47,272 nucleotides of DNA. Origin: a virus. The stretch is taken from positions 1-47,272 of IMG/VR virus record IMGVR_UViG_3300027870_000214; one strand, 5' to 3'. A program made the translations under genes and the position numbers. The notes under the pieces are model-generated. The model did no database searches. It saw only the letters and a program-made list of their open reading frames with translations, and was not told the origin of the DNA. Positions 16,665-25,301 of this stretch are shown in pieces (position 1 is the first letter of the stretch; each line of letters starts with the position of its first letter).

Positions 16665-17554
16665 TGGCCCTCCCGATCATCAGCGCCGACGAGCGGCTGG
16701 CGCAGCGCAAAGGCATCAAGGGCTGCATCTTTGGCCGGTCGGGTATCGGCAAGACCAGCCTCCTGTGGACGCTGAATGCCCCGACCACGCTCTTCATGGA
16801 TCTCGAAGCTGGGGATCTGGCGGTCGAGGGCTGGGATGGCGACACGCTGCGGCCCCGCACCTGGAAGGAATGCCGCGACTTCGCCGTGTTCATCGGCGGG
16901 CCGAACCCGGCACTGCGCGAAGACCAGCCCTACAGCCAGGCGCATTTCGACGAGGTGAGCGGCCGGTTCGGCGATCCGGCCGTGGTTGATCGCTACGAGA
17001 CGATCTTCATCGACAGCATCACCGTGGCTGGTCGGCTTTGCTTTCAGTGGTGCCGGGGTCAACCCGAGGCATTCTCGGACAAGACCGGCAAGCCGGATAT
17101 CCGGGGAGCATACGGGCTCCATGGCCGCGAGATGATCGGGTGGTTGACCCACCTGCAGCATGCGCGGGGCAAGCATGTCTGGTTCGTGGGCATCCTCGAC
17201 GAGAAGCTGGACGACTTCAATCGCAAGGTCTTCCAGCCACAGATCGATGGCAGCAAGACCGGCTTGGAGCTGCCGGGGATCGTCGACCAGGTCATCACCA
17301 TGGCCGACATCGCCGATGCCAATGGCCAGCCCCAGCGCACCTTCGTCTGCCAGACGCTGAACCCCTGGAACTACCCCGCGAAGGATCGTTCGGGGCGTCT
17401 GGCCATGGTCGAGGAACCGCACCTCGGACGGCTGATGGCCAAGATCCAGAGCCCGATCCGCCCGGCAATGGAACGCCTGAGTTATCCGGCCGTCGCCTCG
17501 GCCGACCCTGCCGCATCGTCGGCAGAAATCACTCCTTCCACCAACTCGAACTGA
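16664..17554 (+). CDS. Phage RecA-like P-loop ATPase (AAA_24 type)
   Basis: This 296-residue protein has Walker A 'FGRSGIGKTSLLWTL' near residue 23 and an early acidic strand 'TTLFMDLEAG'. A Walker B-like 'YETIFIDSITVAG' follows near 115. This is the layout of phage Sak4/AAA_24 ATPases that act in strand annealing or recombination beside a single-strand-binding protein. The ATG at 16664 was chosen over the adjacent GTG because AGGGGGGC lies 5 nt before it. It is followed at 13 nt by a DUF669-like gene, the common phage pairing. Confidence 0.85.
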   Translation: MALPIISADERLAQRKGIKGCIFGRSGIGKTSLLWTLNAPTTLFMDLEAGDLAVEGWDGDTLRPRTWKECRDFAVFIGGPNPALREDQPYSQAHFDEVSGRFGDPAVVDRYETIFIDSITVAGRLCFQWCRGQPEAFSDKTGKPDIRGAYGLHGREMIGWLTHLQHARGKHVWFVGILDEKLDDFNRKVFQPQIDGSKTGLELPGIVDQVITMADIADANGQPQRTFVCQTLNPWNYPAKDRSGRLAMVEEPHLGRLMAKIQSPIRPAMERLSYPAVASADPAASSAEITPSTNSN

Positions 17555-17567
17555 AAGGAACCGTGCC

Positions 17568-18191
17568 ATGTCCGGTATCTGGAACGACTTCAACTCCGCC
17601 CAATCCAACTCCAACGTCATCCCCAAGGGCACGCTGGCCAAAGTGCGCCTGACCATCCGCCCCGGTGGCTTCGATGATCCCTCGCAGGGCTGGACCGGCG
17701 GTTTCGCCAAGCGCGCCGCGACCGGTGCGGTCTACCTCGACGCCGAATACACGGTGGTCGACGGGCCCTATGCCCGCCGCAAGATCTGGTCGCTGATCGG
17801 CCTCTACAGCCCCAAGGGCCCGGATTGGGCCAATATGGGCCGCAGCCTGATCCGCGGCATCCTGAACTCGGCGCGCGGGATTTCCGACAAGGACAACTCG
17901 CCCGAAGCGCAGGCCCGCCGCCGCATCAACGGGTTCGGCGATCTGGACGGGCTGGAATTCGTGGCCCGGATCGACATCGGCCAAGACACCAACGGCGACG
18001 ACAAGAACGAAGTGCGGGGCGCGGTGACGCCGGACCACCGCGACTATGCCGCCCTGATGGGGACGGCCGCCTTGCCGATCAGCACTGCCGCGCCGCAAGG
18101 CTATGCCCCGCAGCAGACGGCCGCCGCCACCCGTCCCAGCCAGCCCGCTTCCGCCCCCGGCAATGCCGGTCGGCCGAGCTGGGCGCAGTAA
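17568..18191 (+). CDS. DUF669-like phage protein, possible ssDNA-binding protein
   Basis: This 207-residue protein fits the DUF669 pattern found in phage replication clusters: 'VIPKGTLAKVRLTIRPGG', 'GAVYLDAEYTVVDGPYARRK', then 'LDGLEFVARIDIG'. The last 40 residues are an Ala/Pro/Gln-rich flexible tail, as in many ssDNA-binding proteins, but without the classic acidic tip. It lies between the RecA-like ATPase and the helicase. Single-strand binding is inferred from the context and the tail, not shown. Confidence 0.7.
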   Translation: MSGIWNDFNSAQSNSNVIPKGTLAKVRLTIRPGGFDDPSQGWTGGFAKRAATGAVYLDAEYTVVDGPYARRKIWSLIGLYSPKGPDWANMGRSLIRGILNSARGISDKDNSPEAQARRRINGFGDLDGLEFVARIDIGQDTNGDDKNEVRGAVTPDHRDYAALMGTAALPISTAAPQGYAPQQTAAATRPSQPASAPGNAGRPSWAQ

Positions 18192-18204
18192 GGGGGGATC
18201 GGCC

Positions 18205-19908
18205 ATGCGCCTGCGCCCCCGCCAGAAAACCTTCGTCGAGCGCAGTGTGGCTGCGCTCGCCTCCCGCGGCAACACGCTGGGCGTGGCACCCACTGGTGCT
18301 GGCAAGACCATCATGCTTTCGGCGGTCACCGGCGAAATGATCGGTGCCATGTCAAAGAATTCGGGGGCCAAGGCCTGCGTGCTGGCCCATCGCGACGAAC
18401 TGACCGCCCAGAACCGCGCCAAGTTCCAGCGGGTGGTGCCGGGGATTTCCACCTCCGTGATCGACGCCACCGAGAAATCCTGGGGTGGCCAGGTCGCCTT
18501 CGCCATGGTGCCCACGCTGGCCCGGGCATCGAACCTGGCCGACATGCCGCGCCTTGATCTGCTGGTGATCGACGAAGCGCATCACGCGGTGGCCGACAGC
18601 TACCGCCGCATCATTGATCGGGTGCGCGATGCCAATCCCGATGCCCGCATCTTCGGGGTCACGGCGACGCCGAACCGGGGCGACAAGAAAGGGCTGCGCG
18701 AGGTTTTCGACAACGTGGCCGACCAGGTGCGGCTGGGCGAGTTGATCGCCTCGGGCCATCTGGTGCCGCCCCGGACCTTCGTTATCGACGTAGGCGTGCA
18801 GGACGAATTGCGGTCGGTCCGCAAGACCCTGTCGGATTTCGACATGGCTGAAGTGGCGGGCATCATGGACCGCGCGCCGGTCACCGATGAGGTGATCCGC
18901 CACTGGAAGGAAAAGGCGGGCGACCGGCAAACCGTGATTTTCTGTTCCACGGTCGCCCATGCCGAACATGTCACCGAAGCTTTCCGCGCAGCTGGGATCA
19001 CGGCGGCGCTGATCCATGGCGATCTGGCGTCCGACACGCGCAAGGCGATCCTTGCCGACTATGCGGCGGGCAGCATCCGCGTCATCGTGAATGTGGCAGT
19101 GCTGACCGAAGGCTGGGATCACCCGCCCACCTCCTGTGTCGTGTTGCTGCGCCCCTCATCCTACAAGTCCACCATGATCCAGATGGTAGGGCGCGGCCTG
19201 CGCATCGTGGATCCGGAAGAACACCCCGGCATCGTGAAGACCGATTGCGTCGTGCTGGACTTCGGCACTTCCAGCCTGATCCACGGCACGCTGGAACAGG
19301 ATGTCGATCTGGACGGCAAGACCGAGGTTGGCGATGCGCCGACCAAGTCCTGCCCCGGCTGCGGCGCTGAAATCCCGCTGGCAGCAACCGAATGCCCGCT
19401 CTGTGGCGAGGTTTTCCCGCGGGAGGATGAAGACGGCGGCGAAGGCGGCGGCACGGTCCCGCTTTCGGGTTTCATCATGACCGAGATCGACCTGCTGAAA
19501 CGGTCCAGCTTCGCATGGGTCGACCTTTTCGGCACCGACGACGCGATGATGGCAACCGGCTTCACAGCCTGGGGCGGCATCTTCTGGCTGGACGGGGTCT
19601 GGTTTGCCGTAGGCGGGGCGAAGGGCGAACGCCCGCACCTGCTGGGTGTGGGCGAACGAACCGTCTGCCTCGCGCAGGCCGACGACTGGCTGAACACCCA
19701 TGAAACCGACGAAAGCGCCTTCAAGACCCGTTCCTGGCTGCGCCAGCCGCCGACCGAAAAGCAACTGCAATATCTGCCGCCCGAGTGCCGCCATGACTTT
19801 GGCCTGACGCGCTACCGCGCCTCGGCGCTGATGACCTTCGGTTTCAACAAGCGCGCCATCCGCCAGCTGATCGACAGCGCGGCCAGCCCCGAACGGAGGG
19901 CGGCATGA
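18205..19908 (+). CDS. SF2 DEAD/DEAH helicase with zinc motif
   Basis: This 567-residue helicase has motif I GVAPTGAGKT (26-35), motif II 'LLVIDEAHHAV' near 120, motif III 'FGVTATPNRGDKKGL', and C-terminal motifs V and VI 'NVAVLTEGWDHP' and 'QMVGRGLRI'. After the helicase core come paired cysteines CPGCG and CPLCG (about 384-403), a zinc ribbon. A C-terminal part of unknown fold follows. The ATG at 18205 has AGGGGGGAT upstream; the frame is open before it, but that part is shadow of the DUF669-like gene. It probably unwinds DNA during phage replication. Confidence 0.92.
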   Translation: MRLRPRQKTFVERSVAALASRGNTLGVAPTGAGKTIMLSAVTGEMIGAMSKNSGAKACVLAHRDELTAQNRAKFQRVVPGISTSVIDATEKSWGGQVAFAMVPTLARASNLADMPRLDLLVIDEAHHAVADSYRRIIDRVRDANPDARIFGVTATPNRGDKKGLREVFDNVADQVRLGELIASGHLVPPRTFVIDVGVQDELRSVRKTLSDFDMAEVAGIMDRAPVTDEVIRHWKEKAGDRQTVIFCSTVAHAEHVTEAFRAAGITAALIHGDLASDTRKAILADYAAGSIRVIVNVAVLTEGWDHPPTSCVVLLRPSSYKSTMIQMVGRGLRIVDPEEHPGIVKTDCVVLDFGTSSLIHGTLEQDVDLDGKTEVGDAPTKSCPGCGAEIPLAATECPLCGEVFPREDEDGGEGGGTVPLSGFIMTEIDLLKRSSFAWVDLFGTDDAMMATGFTAWGGIFWLDGVWFAVGGAKGERPHLLGVGERTVCLAQADDWLNTHETDESAFKTRSWLRQPPTEKQLQYLPPECRHDFGLTRYRASALMTFGFNKRAIRQLIDSAASPERRAA

Positions 19909-19911
19909 CCC

Positions 19912-20322
19912 ATGACTTCCATCACCATCATCACGGCCGAGGACCGGCGGCGGCTATGGCATCCGCGTGGAACACTCTGTGCTGTCTGCCGGCAACCCAG
20001 CCGTGGCTTTGGCTGGTTCGATCCGGTGCTCTCGAAGCGGCCCCGGCCATCGGTCTGGTTCTGCTCGATGTCCTGCCAAGGCTACTGGACGTGTTTGGCG
20101 CGGGAGCGTGTGGCCGTGGTTGACCTGACCGATGAAGAACGTGCGGCCGTCAGCGCCACCATGAAACGCGTCGCCCTGCTGATGGATGAGATCGGCTGGT
20201 CCACCCTGCTGGCCGGTCTGACCGAGGCGCAGGTCCGCGCCCTCATCGAGGAATCCGTCGAGGGTTTCCGTGAGGCCATGTCCGACATCGCCAAAGCCAA
20301 TGCGCCAGAGGTGCCGTTTTGA
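19912..20322 (+). CDS. DUF6511-like zinc-ribbon protein
   Basis: This 136-residue protein has an N-terminal zinc-ribbon pattern, CAVC then WFCSMSC about 25 residues later. A long helical C-terminus follows, with 'LTDEERAAVSATMKRVALLM' and a basic-acidic helix after it. The layout resembles DUF6511 phage proteins of unknown role. It starts 4 nt after the helicase stop and overlaps the TTG of the nuclease gene. Confidence 0.75.
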   Translation: MTSITIITAEDRRRLWHPRGTLCAVCRQPSRGFGWFDPVLSKRPRPSVWFCSMSCQGYWTCLARERVAVVDLTDEERAAVSATMKRVALLMDEIGWSTLLAGLTEAQVRALIEESVEGFREAMSDIAKANAPEVPF

Positions 20323-21089
20323 CACTGGACTTCAGCCACCGCCCCAGCTTCGCTGACCAGGTCAATGCCACCGTCGATCAGGCCCTGACCGCCGATCAGG
20401 CGACGCGCACACCCCGTGACTATCTTGGTGGATCCCGCCTCGGCCACGCCTGCGAACGCGCCCTGCAGTTCGAATTCACGGCCACGCCGAAAGACGAGGG
20501 CCAGGACTTCGGCGGCCAGGCGCTGCGCATCTTCGCCATCGGCCATGCGCTGGAGGATCTGGCCGTGGCCTGGCTGCGCGACGCGGGCTTCGACCTTTAC
20601 ACCCGGAAGGGCAACCGACCCGATGGCGGCCAGTTCGGCTTTTCGGTCGCGGGTGGGCGCATCCGGGGCCATGTCGACGGCATCATCGCTGCTGGCCCCG
20701 TGGGTTTCGATCTCGCCGTTCCCGCGCTCTGGGAATGCAAGACCATGAACGCCAAGAACTGGCGCGCCTGCGTCAAGGACGGGGTCACGAAGTCCAAGCC
20801 GGTCTATGCCGCCCAGATCGCCGTCTATCAGGCCTACATGGAAGCCAGCGTGCCCGGCATCAGCGCCGCGCCTGCCGTGTTCACCGCGATCAACAAGGAC
20901 ACGGCCGAGATGCACTATGAGCAGGTGCCCTTCGATGCCGATCTTGCGCAGCGCATGTCGGATCGCGGGGTGCGGATCCTGCAGGCGACCGACGCGGGTG
21001 AATTGCTGCCCCGCATCGCTGCCAGTGCTGATTTCTTCGAATGCCGCTTCTGCCCATGGGCCGCGCGCTGCTGGAGGCTGGATCGGTGA
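20319..21089 (+). CDS. PD-(D/E)XK nuclease, Cas4/RecB-like, probable Fe-S protein
   Basis: This 256-residue nuclease has core residues in 'IRGHVDGIIAAG' (Asp near 120) and 'LWECKTMN' (E-x-K near 140). A cysteine in 'GHACERAL' near residue 45 and the C-terminal CRFC...C group near 242-251 match the four-cysteine iron-sulphur arrangement of Cas4/AddB-type nucleases. It likely resects DNA ends for the phage's recombination system. The start is TTG, overlapping the preceding stop, and the stop overlaps the next GTG. Confidence 0.85.
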   Translation: MTLDFSHRPSFADQVNATVDQALTADQATRTPRDYLGGSRLGHACERALQFEFTATPKDEGQDFGGQALRIFAIGHALEDLAVAWLRDAGFDLYTRKGNRPDGGQFGFSVAGGRIRGHVDGIIAAGPVGFDLAVPALWECKTMNAKNWRACVKDGVTKSKPVYAAQIAVYQAYMEASVPGISAAPAVFTAINKDTAEMHYEQVPFDADLAQRMSDRGVRILQATDAGELLPRIAASADFFECRFCPWAARCWRLDR

Positions 21090-23404
21090 GTGACGACAGC
21101 ATTCTGCATTTCAACCCGTGGATGGACTTCAACGATGGCCCCCCGGCCGAAAACCCGTTCGGCTGCGATCCTGACCCCGATCAGATTTCTACCTTCCTCG
21201 ACACCGTGTTCAGCTGGTGCGAAGGGCTGATCCCCCTGCGCGGCTTCGTCGACAAGGGACAAGGCCGGGACGGCAAGCCGCACAACATCTGGATCGCGGC
21301 CGATGGTACCGCCCGCGAAAAACTGGCGACCTTCGCGGCATGGGCCAATCGTGAAGGGGCGGCCGTCTATGTCATCCCCGGCACGGTCGCTGAACAAGGT
21401 CAGGCCCGTGCCGCCGATGTGCTGCAGATGCAGGCCCTCGTGGTTGATCTGGATGCGGGCGACATCCCGGCCAAGCTGGATCACATCGTCAGTCACCTCG
21501 GCACGCCCACGCTGATCGTAGAAAGCGGTGGCCGCACGCCCGAGGGCGCGGCCAAGCTGCACGTCTGGTGGAAACTGACCGAACCCGCCGATGGCGAGGA
21601 TCTGGCCACCCTGTGCCGCCTGCGCGGTGATATCGCGGTGAAGGTCGGCGGCGACACGCATTTCCGCTCTGCGCACCAGCCTATCCGTGTCGCGGGTACG
21701 GTCTATCACAAGAACGGGCACCAGCGGTTGGTACAGATCCGCAACTACGACCCGGTCGAAGTCGATCTGGCGGATTTCGCGGAAAGGGTGGCCGACATGC
21801 CGCCGCTGCCGGGCGTTGGCATGGCCAGTCCTCCGCTGTCCGTCACCAAGCCCGGTGTTGATGCCGTCCTGACCACACCGGTGCGCGAGGGTGCGGTGGA
21901 TGACTGGTCGCGATTTCAGGGGGCGAGCGCCGCCATCGGGCATTACATCCGCCTGGTCCACGATGGCCGCATTGACCCTGCCGAAGGCTGGGAGGCGATC
22001 TGCGGCTACAACGCTGCCATGCTGCGCCCCGAATGGCCGCTCGATCGGCTTCAGGCCGAGGCCGAACGCCTCTGGGCACTGCATGTGAAGCGCAACGGCC
22101 CGCCGCTCATTCGCGCGGCACGCATCAACGCCCCCGCCAGCCCGCTGCCAACCTTCAGTCTTGGCGCACTGCTCGATGATCGCAGCCCGATGCCCGATGA
22201 CATCATCGCGCCGCGCGTCCTGACGCCGGGCGGGCTGCTGGTGTTGGGCGGAGCGCCCAAGGTCGGCAAGAGCGACTTCCTGATCTCGTGGCTTGTCAAC
22301 ATGGCCGCGGGGGTACCGTTCCTCGGCTTCACACCACCCCGGCCGCTGCGCGTGTTCTATCTGCAGGCGGAGATCCAGTATCACTACCTGCGCGAACGGA
22401 TGCAGCAGATCAGCCTATCGCCCGGGGTGATCGCCGCCGCACGCGACACTTTCATCGCCACGCCCAAGCTGAAGCTGCTGCTGGATGCCGACGGTGTTAC
22501 CCGCATCGTCGAGGCCATCCGGGTGGCTTTCCCCGACGAGCTACCCGACATCATCGTCATCGATCCGATCCGCAACCTCTTTGACGGCGGCCCCGAAGGC
22601 GGCGGCGAAAACGACAACACTGCCATGATGTTCTTCCTGAAGGACCGGGTGGAGGTTCTGCGCGAGGCGATCAATCCGGACGCGGGCGTCATCCTCGCCC
22701 ACCACACACGCAAGGCCGCCAAACACCAGGTCAAGGACGACCCCTTCCTCGCCCTCTCCGGCGCCAGCGCGCTGCGGGGCTTTTACACCTCGGGTCTTCT
22801 CATGCACCGGCCCGACGAGGACAGCACCCAGCGCCGCCTGGAAATCGAGTTGCGCAATGGCCCCGCGCTGCCGGGCAAGCTGATCGACAAGGTCGCGGGT
22901 CGCTGGGTCGAATTGAACCCGCTGAATGAGCGGCTGGTGCGCAAGGAGGTCGGGGCCAAGTTCGACGCCGAACGGCTGCGCAAGCATGATGTCATCCTCG
23001 GCATGTTGCTCGATGAGGCGGCGGGAGAGCGGCTCTACACCGCCATGCAGTTTGCCGAGACCTTCGAGAACCGGGGCGGTCTGGGCAGCAAGCACACCAT
23101 CCGCGAACGCCTGAGCGTGCTCGCCACCAAGGGTTTCGTGAAGTTCCTGCGCGACCCTTCGAGCTTTGGCTACCCCGTCACCCGGTCCCGGTTCGGCTAT
23201 CTCTGCGTGGAAGGCATGCAGTTCGGTTTGCCCGTCGAGGAGGTCGATCCGGCCACCGGCGAAGTCACCACATCCGCCCGTCCGGTCCTGCCCAGCCACT
23301 TCAAATGCCCGCAGTCCGGGCTCAGCCTTCAGGTCGAAAATCCGGCTGTCTGGGTCTACCAGGACGGGTCCGAGGACGACCTAACTCATATGAGTGAGGC
23401 CTGA
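21086..23404 (+). CDS. Primase-helicase fusion (AEP-like primase plus RepA-like ATPase)
   Basis: This large replication protein (772 residues from the GTG at 21086) overlaps the nuclease stop by 4 nt. The N-terminal half has primase-polymerase features: acidic 'VVDLDAG' near 119, 'LHVWWKL' near 158, and 'QPIRVAGTVYHKNG' near 200. The central part is a RecA-fold helicase domain with Walker A 'GGAPKVGKSDF' near 390 and Walker B 'DIIVIDPIRNLFDGG' near 490. 'GVILAHHTRKAAKH' near 534 follows, as in RepA/DnaB-like enzymes. The C-terminus includes a winged-helix-like part. An upstream in-frame ATG at 21041 would lie within the nuclease gene and is less likely. Confidence 0.85.
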   Translation: MSDDSILHFNPWMDFNDGPPAENPFGCDPDPDQISTFLDTVFSWCEGLIPLRGFVDKGQGRDGKPHNIWIAADGTAREKLATFAAWANREGAAVYVIPGTVAEQGQARAADVLQMQALVVDLDAGDIPAKLDHIVSHLGTPTLIVESGGRTPEGAAKLHVWWKLTEPADGEDLATLCRLRGDIAVKVGGDTHFRSAHQPIRVAGTVYHKNGHQRLVQIRNYDPVEVDLADFAERVADMPPLPGVGMASPPLSVTKPGVDAVLTTPVREGAVDDWSRFQGASAAIGHYIRLVHDGRIDPAEGWEAICGYNAAMLRPEWPLDRLQAEAERLWALHVKRNGPPLIRAARINAPASPLPTFSLGALLDDRSPMPDDIIAPRVLTPGGLLVLGGAPKVGKSDFLISWLVNMAAGVPFLGFTPPRPLRVFYLQAEIQYHYLRERMQQISLSPGVIAAARDTFIATPKLKLLLDADGVTRIVEAIRVAFPDELPDIIVIDPIRNLFDGGPEGGGENDNTAMMFFLKDRVEVLREAINPDAGVILAHHTRKAAKHQVKDDPFLALSGASALRGFYTSGLLMHRPDEDSTQRRLEIELRNGPALPGKLIDKVAGRWVELNPLNERLVRKEVGAKFDAERLRKHDVILGMLLDEAAGERLYTAMQFAETFENRGGLGSKHTIRERLSVLATKGFVKFLRDPSSFGYPVTRSRFGYLCVEGMQFGLPVEEVDPATGEVTTSARPVLPSHFKCPQSGLSLQVENPAVWVYQDGSEDDLTHMSEA

Positions 23405-23481
23405 CTCATATGACAGCGCCAACTGTGCACTCAATGAATTCAACGGGTTACGCGCAAATAAGAGTTAGGTCCCTAACTCAT
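23380..23481. repeat. Cluster of TAACTCAT-type palindromes
   Basis: CCTAACTCAT occurs at 23380-23389 and again at 23472-23481. The first copy runs into a 12-bp perfect palindrome ACTCATATGAGT (23384-23395). A variant, TGACTCATATGAC, follows at 23402. The second copy forms a perfect inverted repeat with GAGTTAGG (23462-23479, 2-nt spacer). A further AGTTAGG lies at 23543. Such repeats suggest binding sites for one protein, as an operator or origin. Confidence 0.6.
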
Positions 23482-23743
23482 GCCCGAAGACTTCGTGAAG
23501 TCTTATTCTATAATGAAATCAGCAGGTTGGTAACCTCGGAACAGTTAGGTGCTGAACCCCCATACTACGTATGGGATGGCCCCACCCTCGGGTGGGCCAC
23601 TCATCCCATGCGTAAAGGCCTGGCGCGCGGGCCGCCCTGACAGGTCCCCCATCCTCCGATCCGACGACGGCGGCCCGTACCGCCAAGCACATGACCGCCG
23701 TCGTCTTCCACCAGGACCAGCCCACCAAGACAGGAGAGCCATC
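23405..23743. other. Non-coding, structure-rich region after the primase-helicase gene
   Basis: No convincing gene lies here. A 76-codon open frame (23410-23640) runs through the palindromes and a long hairpin. Downstream of the repeat cluster are a hairpin, AAGACTT/AAGTCTT (23487-23504), and a perfect TATAAT at 23509-23514 without a good -35. A long hairpin follows, ATGGGATG with an inner G/C stem up to CATCCCAT (23571-23609). It may hold a replication origin, an operator with promoter, or a small RNA. Confidence 0.5.
23571..23609. terminator. Long hairpin, possible terminator or cruciform
   Basis: The outer arms ATGGGATG and CATCCCAT enclose GGCC-CACC/GGTG-GGCC arms with one bulged C, giving roughly 16 paired positions. 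No T tract follows on either strand. It could act as an attenuator, a rho-type terminator or an origin structure ahead of the RuvC-like gene. Confidence 0.4.
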
Positions 23744-24283
23744 ATGGCTACGACGACTCTGATCCCCAAATCCGACAGCGCAAGGTTTGAATTGCTGCCC
23801 GTCACCAGTTCAAGCCACCACTGCATCCTCGCCCTTGATCTGGGCACCACCACCGGATGGGCCCTGCGCGGCCATGACGGTCTGATCACCAGCGGCACTG
23901 TCAGTTTCCGCCCCAGCCGGTTCGACGGTGGCGGCATGCGCTATCTGCGCTTCACCAACTGGCTGGGCGAGTTGGACCGTCTGTCCGGTCCCATCGCAGC
24001 CATCTGGTTCGAGGAGGTCCGTCGCCATGTCGCGACCGACGCCGCCCATGTCTATGGCGGCCTGATGGCCACGCTGACCGCTTGGGCTGAACTGCGCGGC
24101 GTGCCTTACGAGGGCGTCCCGGTCGGCACCATCAAGCGCCACGCCACCGGCAAGGGCAATGCCGACAAAGACGCGATGATCGCAGTTGCCCGGGCCCGTG
24201 GCTTCAACCCCGCCGACGACAACGAGGCCGATGCCATCGCGCTTCTGCTCTGGGCCATCGCAACGAATGGGGGTGTCGCATGA
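23744..24283 (+). CDS. RuvC-like Holliday junction resolvase
   Basis: This 179-residue protein has the RNase H-fold acidic residues of RuvC-type resolvases: 'ILALDLGTTTGWAL' near residue 28, 'IWFEEVRR' near 87, and 'DDNEADAIALLLWA' near 158. Phage members resolve branched DNA before packaging. The ATG at 23744 has CAGGAGAG 7 nt before it; the 65 open codons upstream run through the structured region and are unlikely to be translated. Its stop overlaps the next start (ATGA). Confidence 0.9.
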   Translation: MATTTLIPKSDSARFELLPVTSSSHHCILALDLGTTTGWALRGHDGLITSGTVSFRPSRFDGGGMRYLRFTNWLGELDRLSGPIAAIWFEEVRRHVATDAAHVYGGLMATLTAWAELRGVPYEGVPVGTIKRHATGKGNADKDAMIAVARARGFNPADDNEADAIALLLWAIATNGGVA

Positions 24284-24480
24284 GGTGGCATCCCCACGGT
24301 TACGGCGGTCAGCGCCGCGATCCTGAGCAGGTCAAGCGCGAGGGCTGGCACGAACAGGGCGTGCTGGCGGTGTCGGCCGACGATCAGCGTCTGACATGGC
24401 CGGAGCGCGAACTGGTCCGCCAACTTGGCGAGAAGCTTTACGGGCGCCGCCCGATGAGAAAGGAGGTTCGCCATGGCTGA
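24280..24480 (+). CDS. Small phage protein of unknown function
   Basis: This 66-residue, strongly basic protein includes 'LTWPERELVRQLGEKLYGRR'. It overlaps the RuvC-like gene by 4 nt and the following gene by 8 nt. It has no recognised domain; the tight spacing on both sides supports it as real. Confidence 0.7.
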   Translation: MRWHPHGYGGQRRDPEQVKREGWHEQGVLAVSADDQRLTWPERELVRQLGEKLYGRRPMRKEVRHG

Positions 24481-24850
24481 TCGCATCTGGACGGCCGAGT
24501 GCGTGGCCGATCATTTCGAGGAAGCGTTCCGCACGCTGCGAAAACTGCCACCCATGAAGGCGCAAGGGTTCTTCAACGCCTGGCCGCAGATCGTCCGCAC
24601 CAGCCGCGAGATCGCGGCGATGGAACCCGAGCCGATGCGGGTCTGGCCATCGGCCGCTGCCATCACGCGGCTGGAGCAGACCTCGGACTGGGTGCTGTGG
24701 ATCGAGGAGGTCGAGCGCAAGCTAGTCTGGTCGCGCGCGGCCCGCGTGCCGTGGAAGCAGATCAGCGGGGAGATGGGCTGCGACCGCACCACCGCTTGGC
24801 GACGCTGGCAGCTGGCGCTGACCAAGATCGCGGCGCGACTGAATGCGTAA
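24473..24850 (+). CDS. DUF6362-like phage protein with C-terminal HTH
   Basis: This 125-residue protein starts after a perfect AAAGGAGG. It has a helical body, 'VADHFEEAFRTLRKLPPMKA', and a C-terminal helix-turn-helix, 'VPWKQISGEMGCDRTTAWRR'. DUF6362-like proteins occur in alphaproteobacterial prophages with unknown roles. DNA binding by the C-terminus is likely. It is the last gene before a terminator. Confidence 0.78.
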   Translation: MADRIWTAECVADHFEEAFRTLRKLPPMKAQGFFNAWPQIVRTSREIAAMEPEPMRVWPSAAAITRLEQTSDWVLWIEEVERKLVWSRAARVPWKQISGEMGCDRTTAWRRWQLALTKIAARLNA

Positions 24851-24861
24851 GCGACTCCAAT

Positions 24862-24873
24862 GTGTTGCAACAC
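24862..24873. repeat. Perfect 12-bp palindrome
   Basis: GTGTTGCAACAC is self-complementary, and an AACATGTT palindrome follows 20 nt later (24893-24900). Their position just after the DUF6362-like gene suggests binding sites of a dimeric regulator. Confidence 0.35.
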
Positions 24874-24922
24874 TTTTCCCTTCGACATCTGCAACATGTT
24901 CGTGCTATGCCGAAGGCAAGAT

Positions 24923-24965
24923 GGGGAGAGTGCGCCGAAGGGTTCGCTCTCCCCTTTGCTTTTGG
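24923..24965 (+). terminator. Rho-independent terminator
   Basis: GGGGAGAG (24923-24930) pairs with CTCTCCCC (24947-24954). TTTGCTTTT follows directly. This probably ends the early operon that begins at 15663. Confidence 0.75.
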
Positions 24966-25301
24966 GCGATGCGGCTGGATTTCGGGTTGGTTTCCGGGGT
25001 CCGGCAGGGGTCCAGCCGTGGTCTATCCCGCTAACCCACTGATTTCTGGTTCCTTCCTGGCCATATTCGTATGCTGGCGGGCGAAGCGCGGCGCATCGCT
25101 AGCGACAGAGCCGTTTTTTTGGGAGTCCACCCCCTCGGGAAGCCACCCGAAAACGGCACAGATAGCACGATAAAACAGGCACTTGGCTGGTGGACTCCGG
25201 AGTGGATACCGCCGGATTCCTGCAGCCGGTGAAATCCGGCGTGGATTCCTCATCCGGGGTCCAGCCCGGAAGCCAGCCCATCCTTCAAGAGGACGCCCCA
25301 T
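24966..25301. other. Intergenic stretch with long-range inverted repeats
   Basis: No gene is supported here. GGAGTCCACC (25122-25131) and GGTGGACTCC (25189-25198) are perfect 10-bp arms 57 nt apart. GCCGGATT and AATCCGGC lie near 25212 and 25233. A run of seven T's near 25113 precedes the first arm. Regulatory sequence for the methyltransferase gene, or remains of a lost gene, are both possible. Confidence 0.4.

Noticed and set aside
20915-22384. 489-codon minus-strand frame opposite the primase-helicase gene
   Set aside because: It is an antisense shadow with no domain pattern.
23410-23640. 76-codon open frame after the primase-helicase gene
   Set aside because: It runs through palindromes and a long hairpin, has no good ribosome site and no protein-like pattern. 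I treat the region as non-coding.
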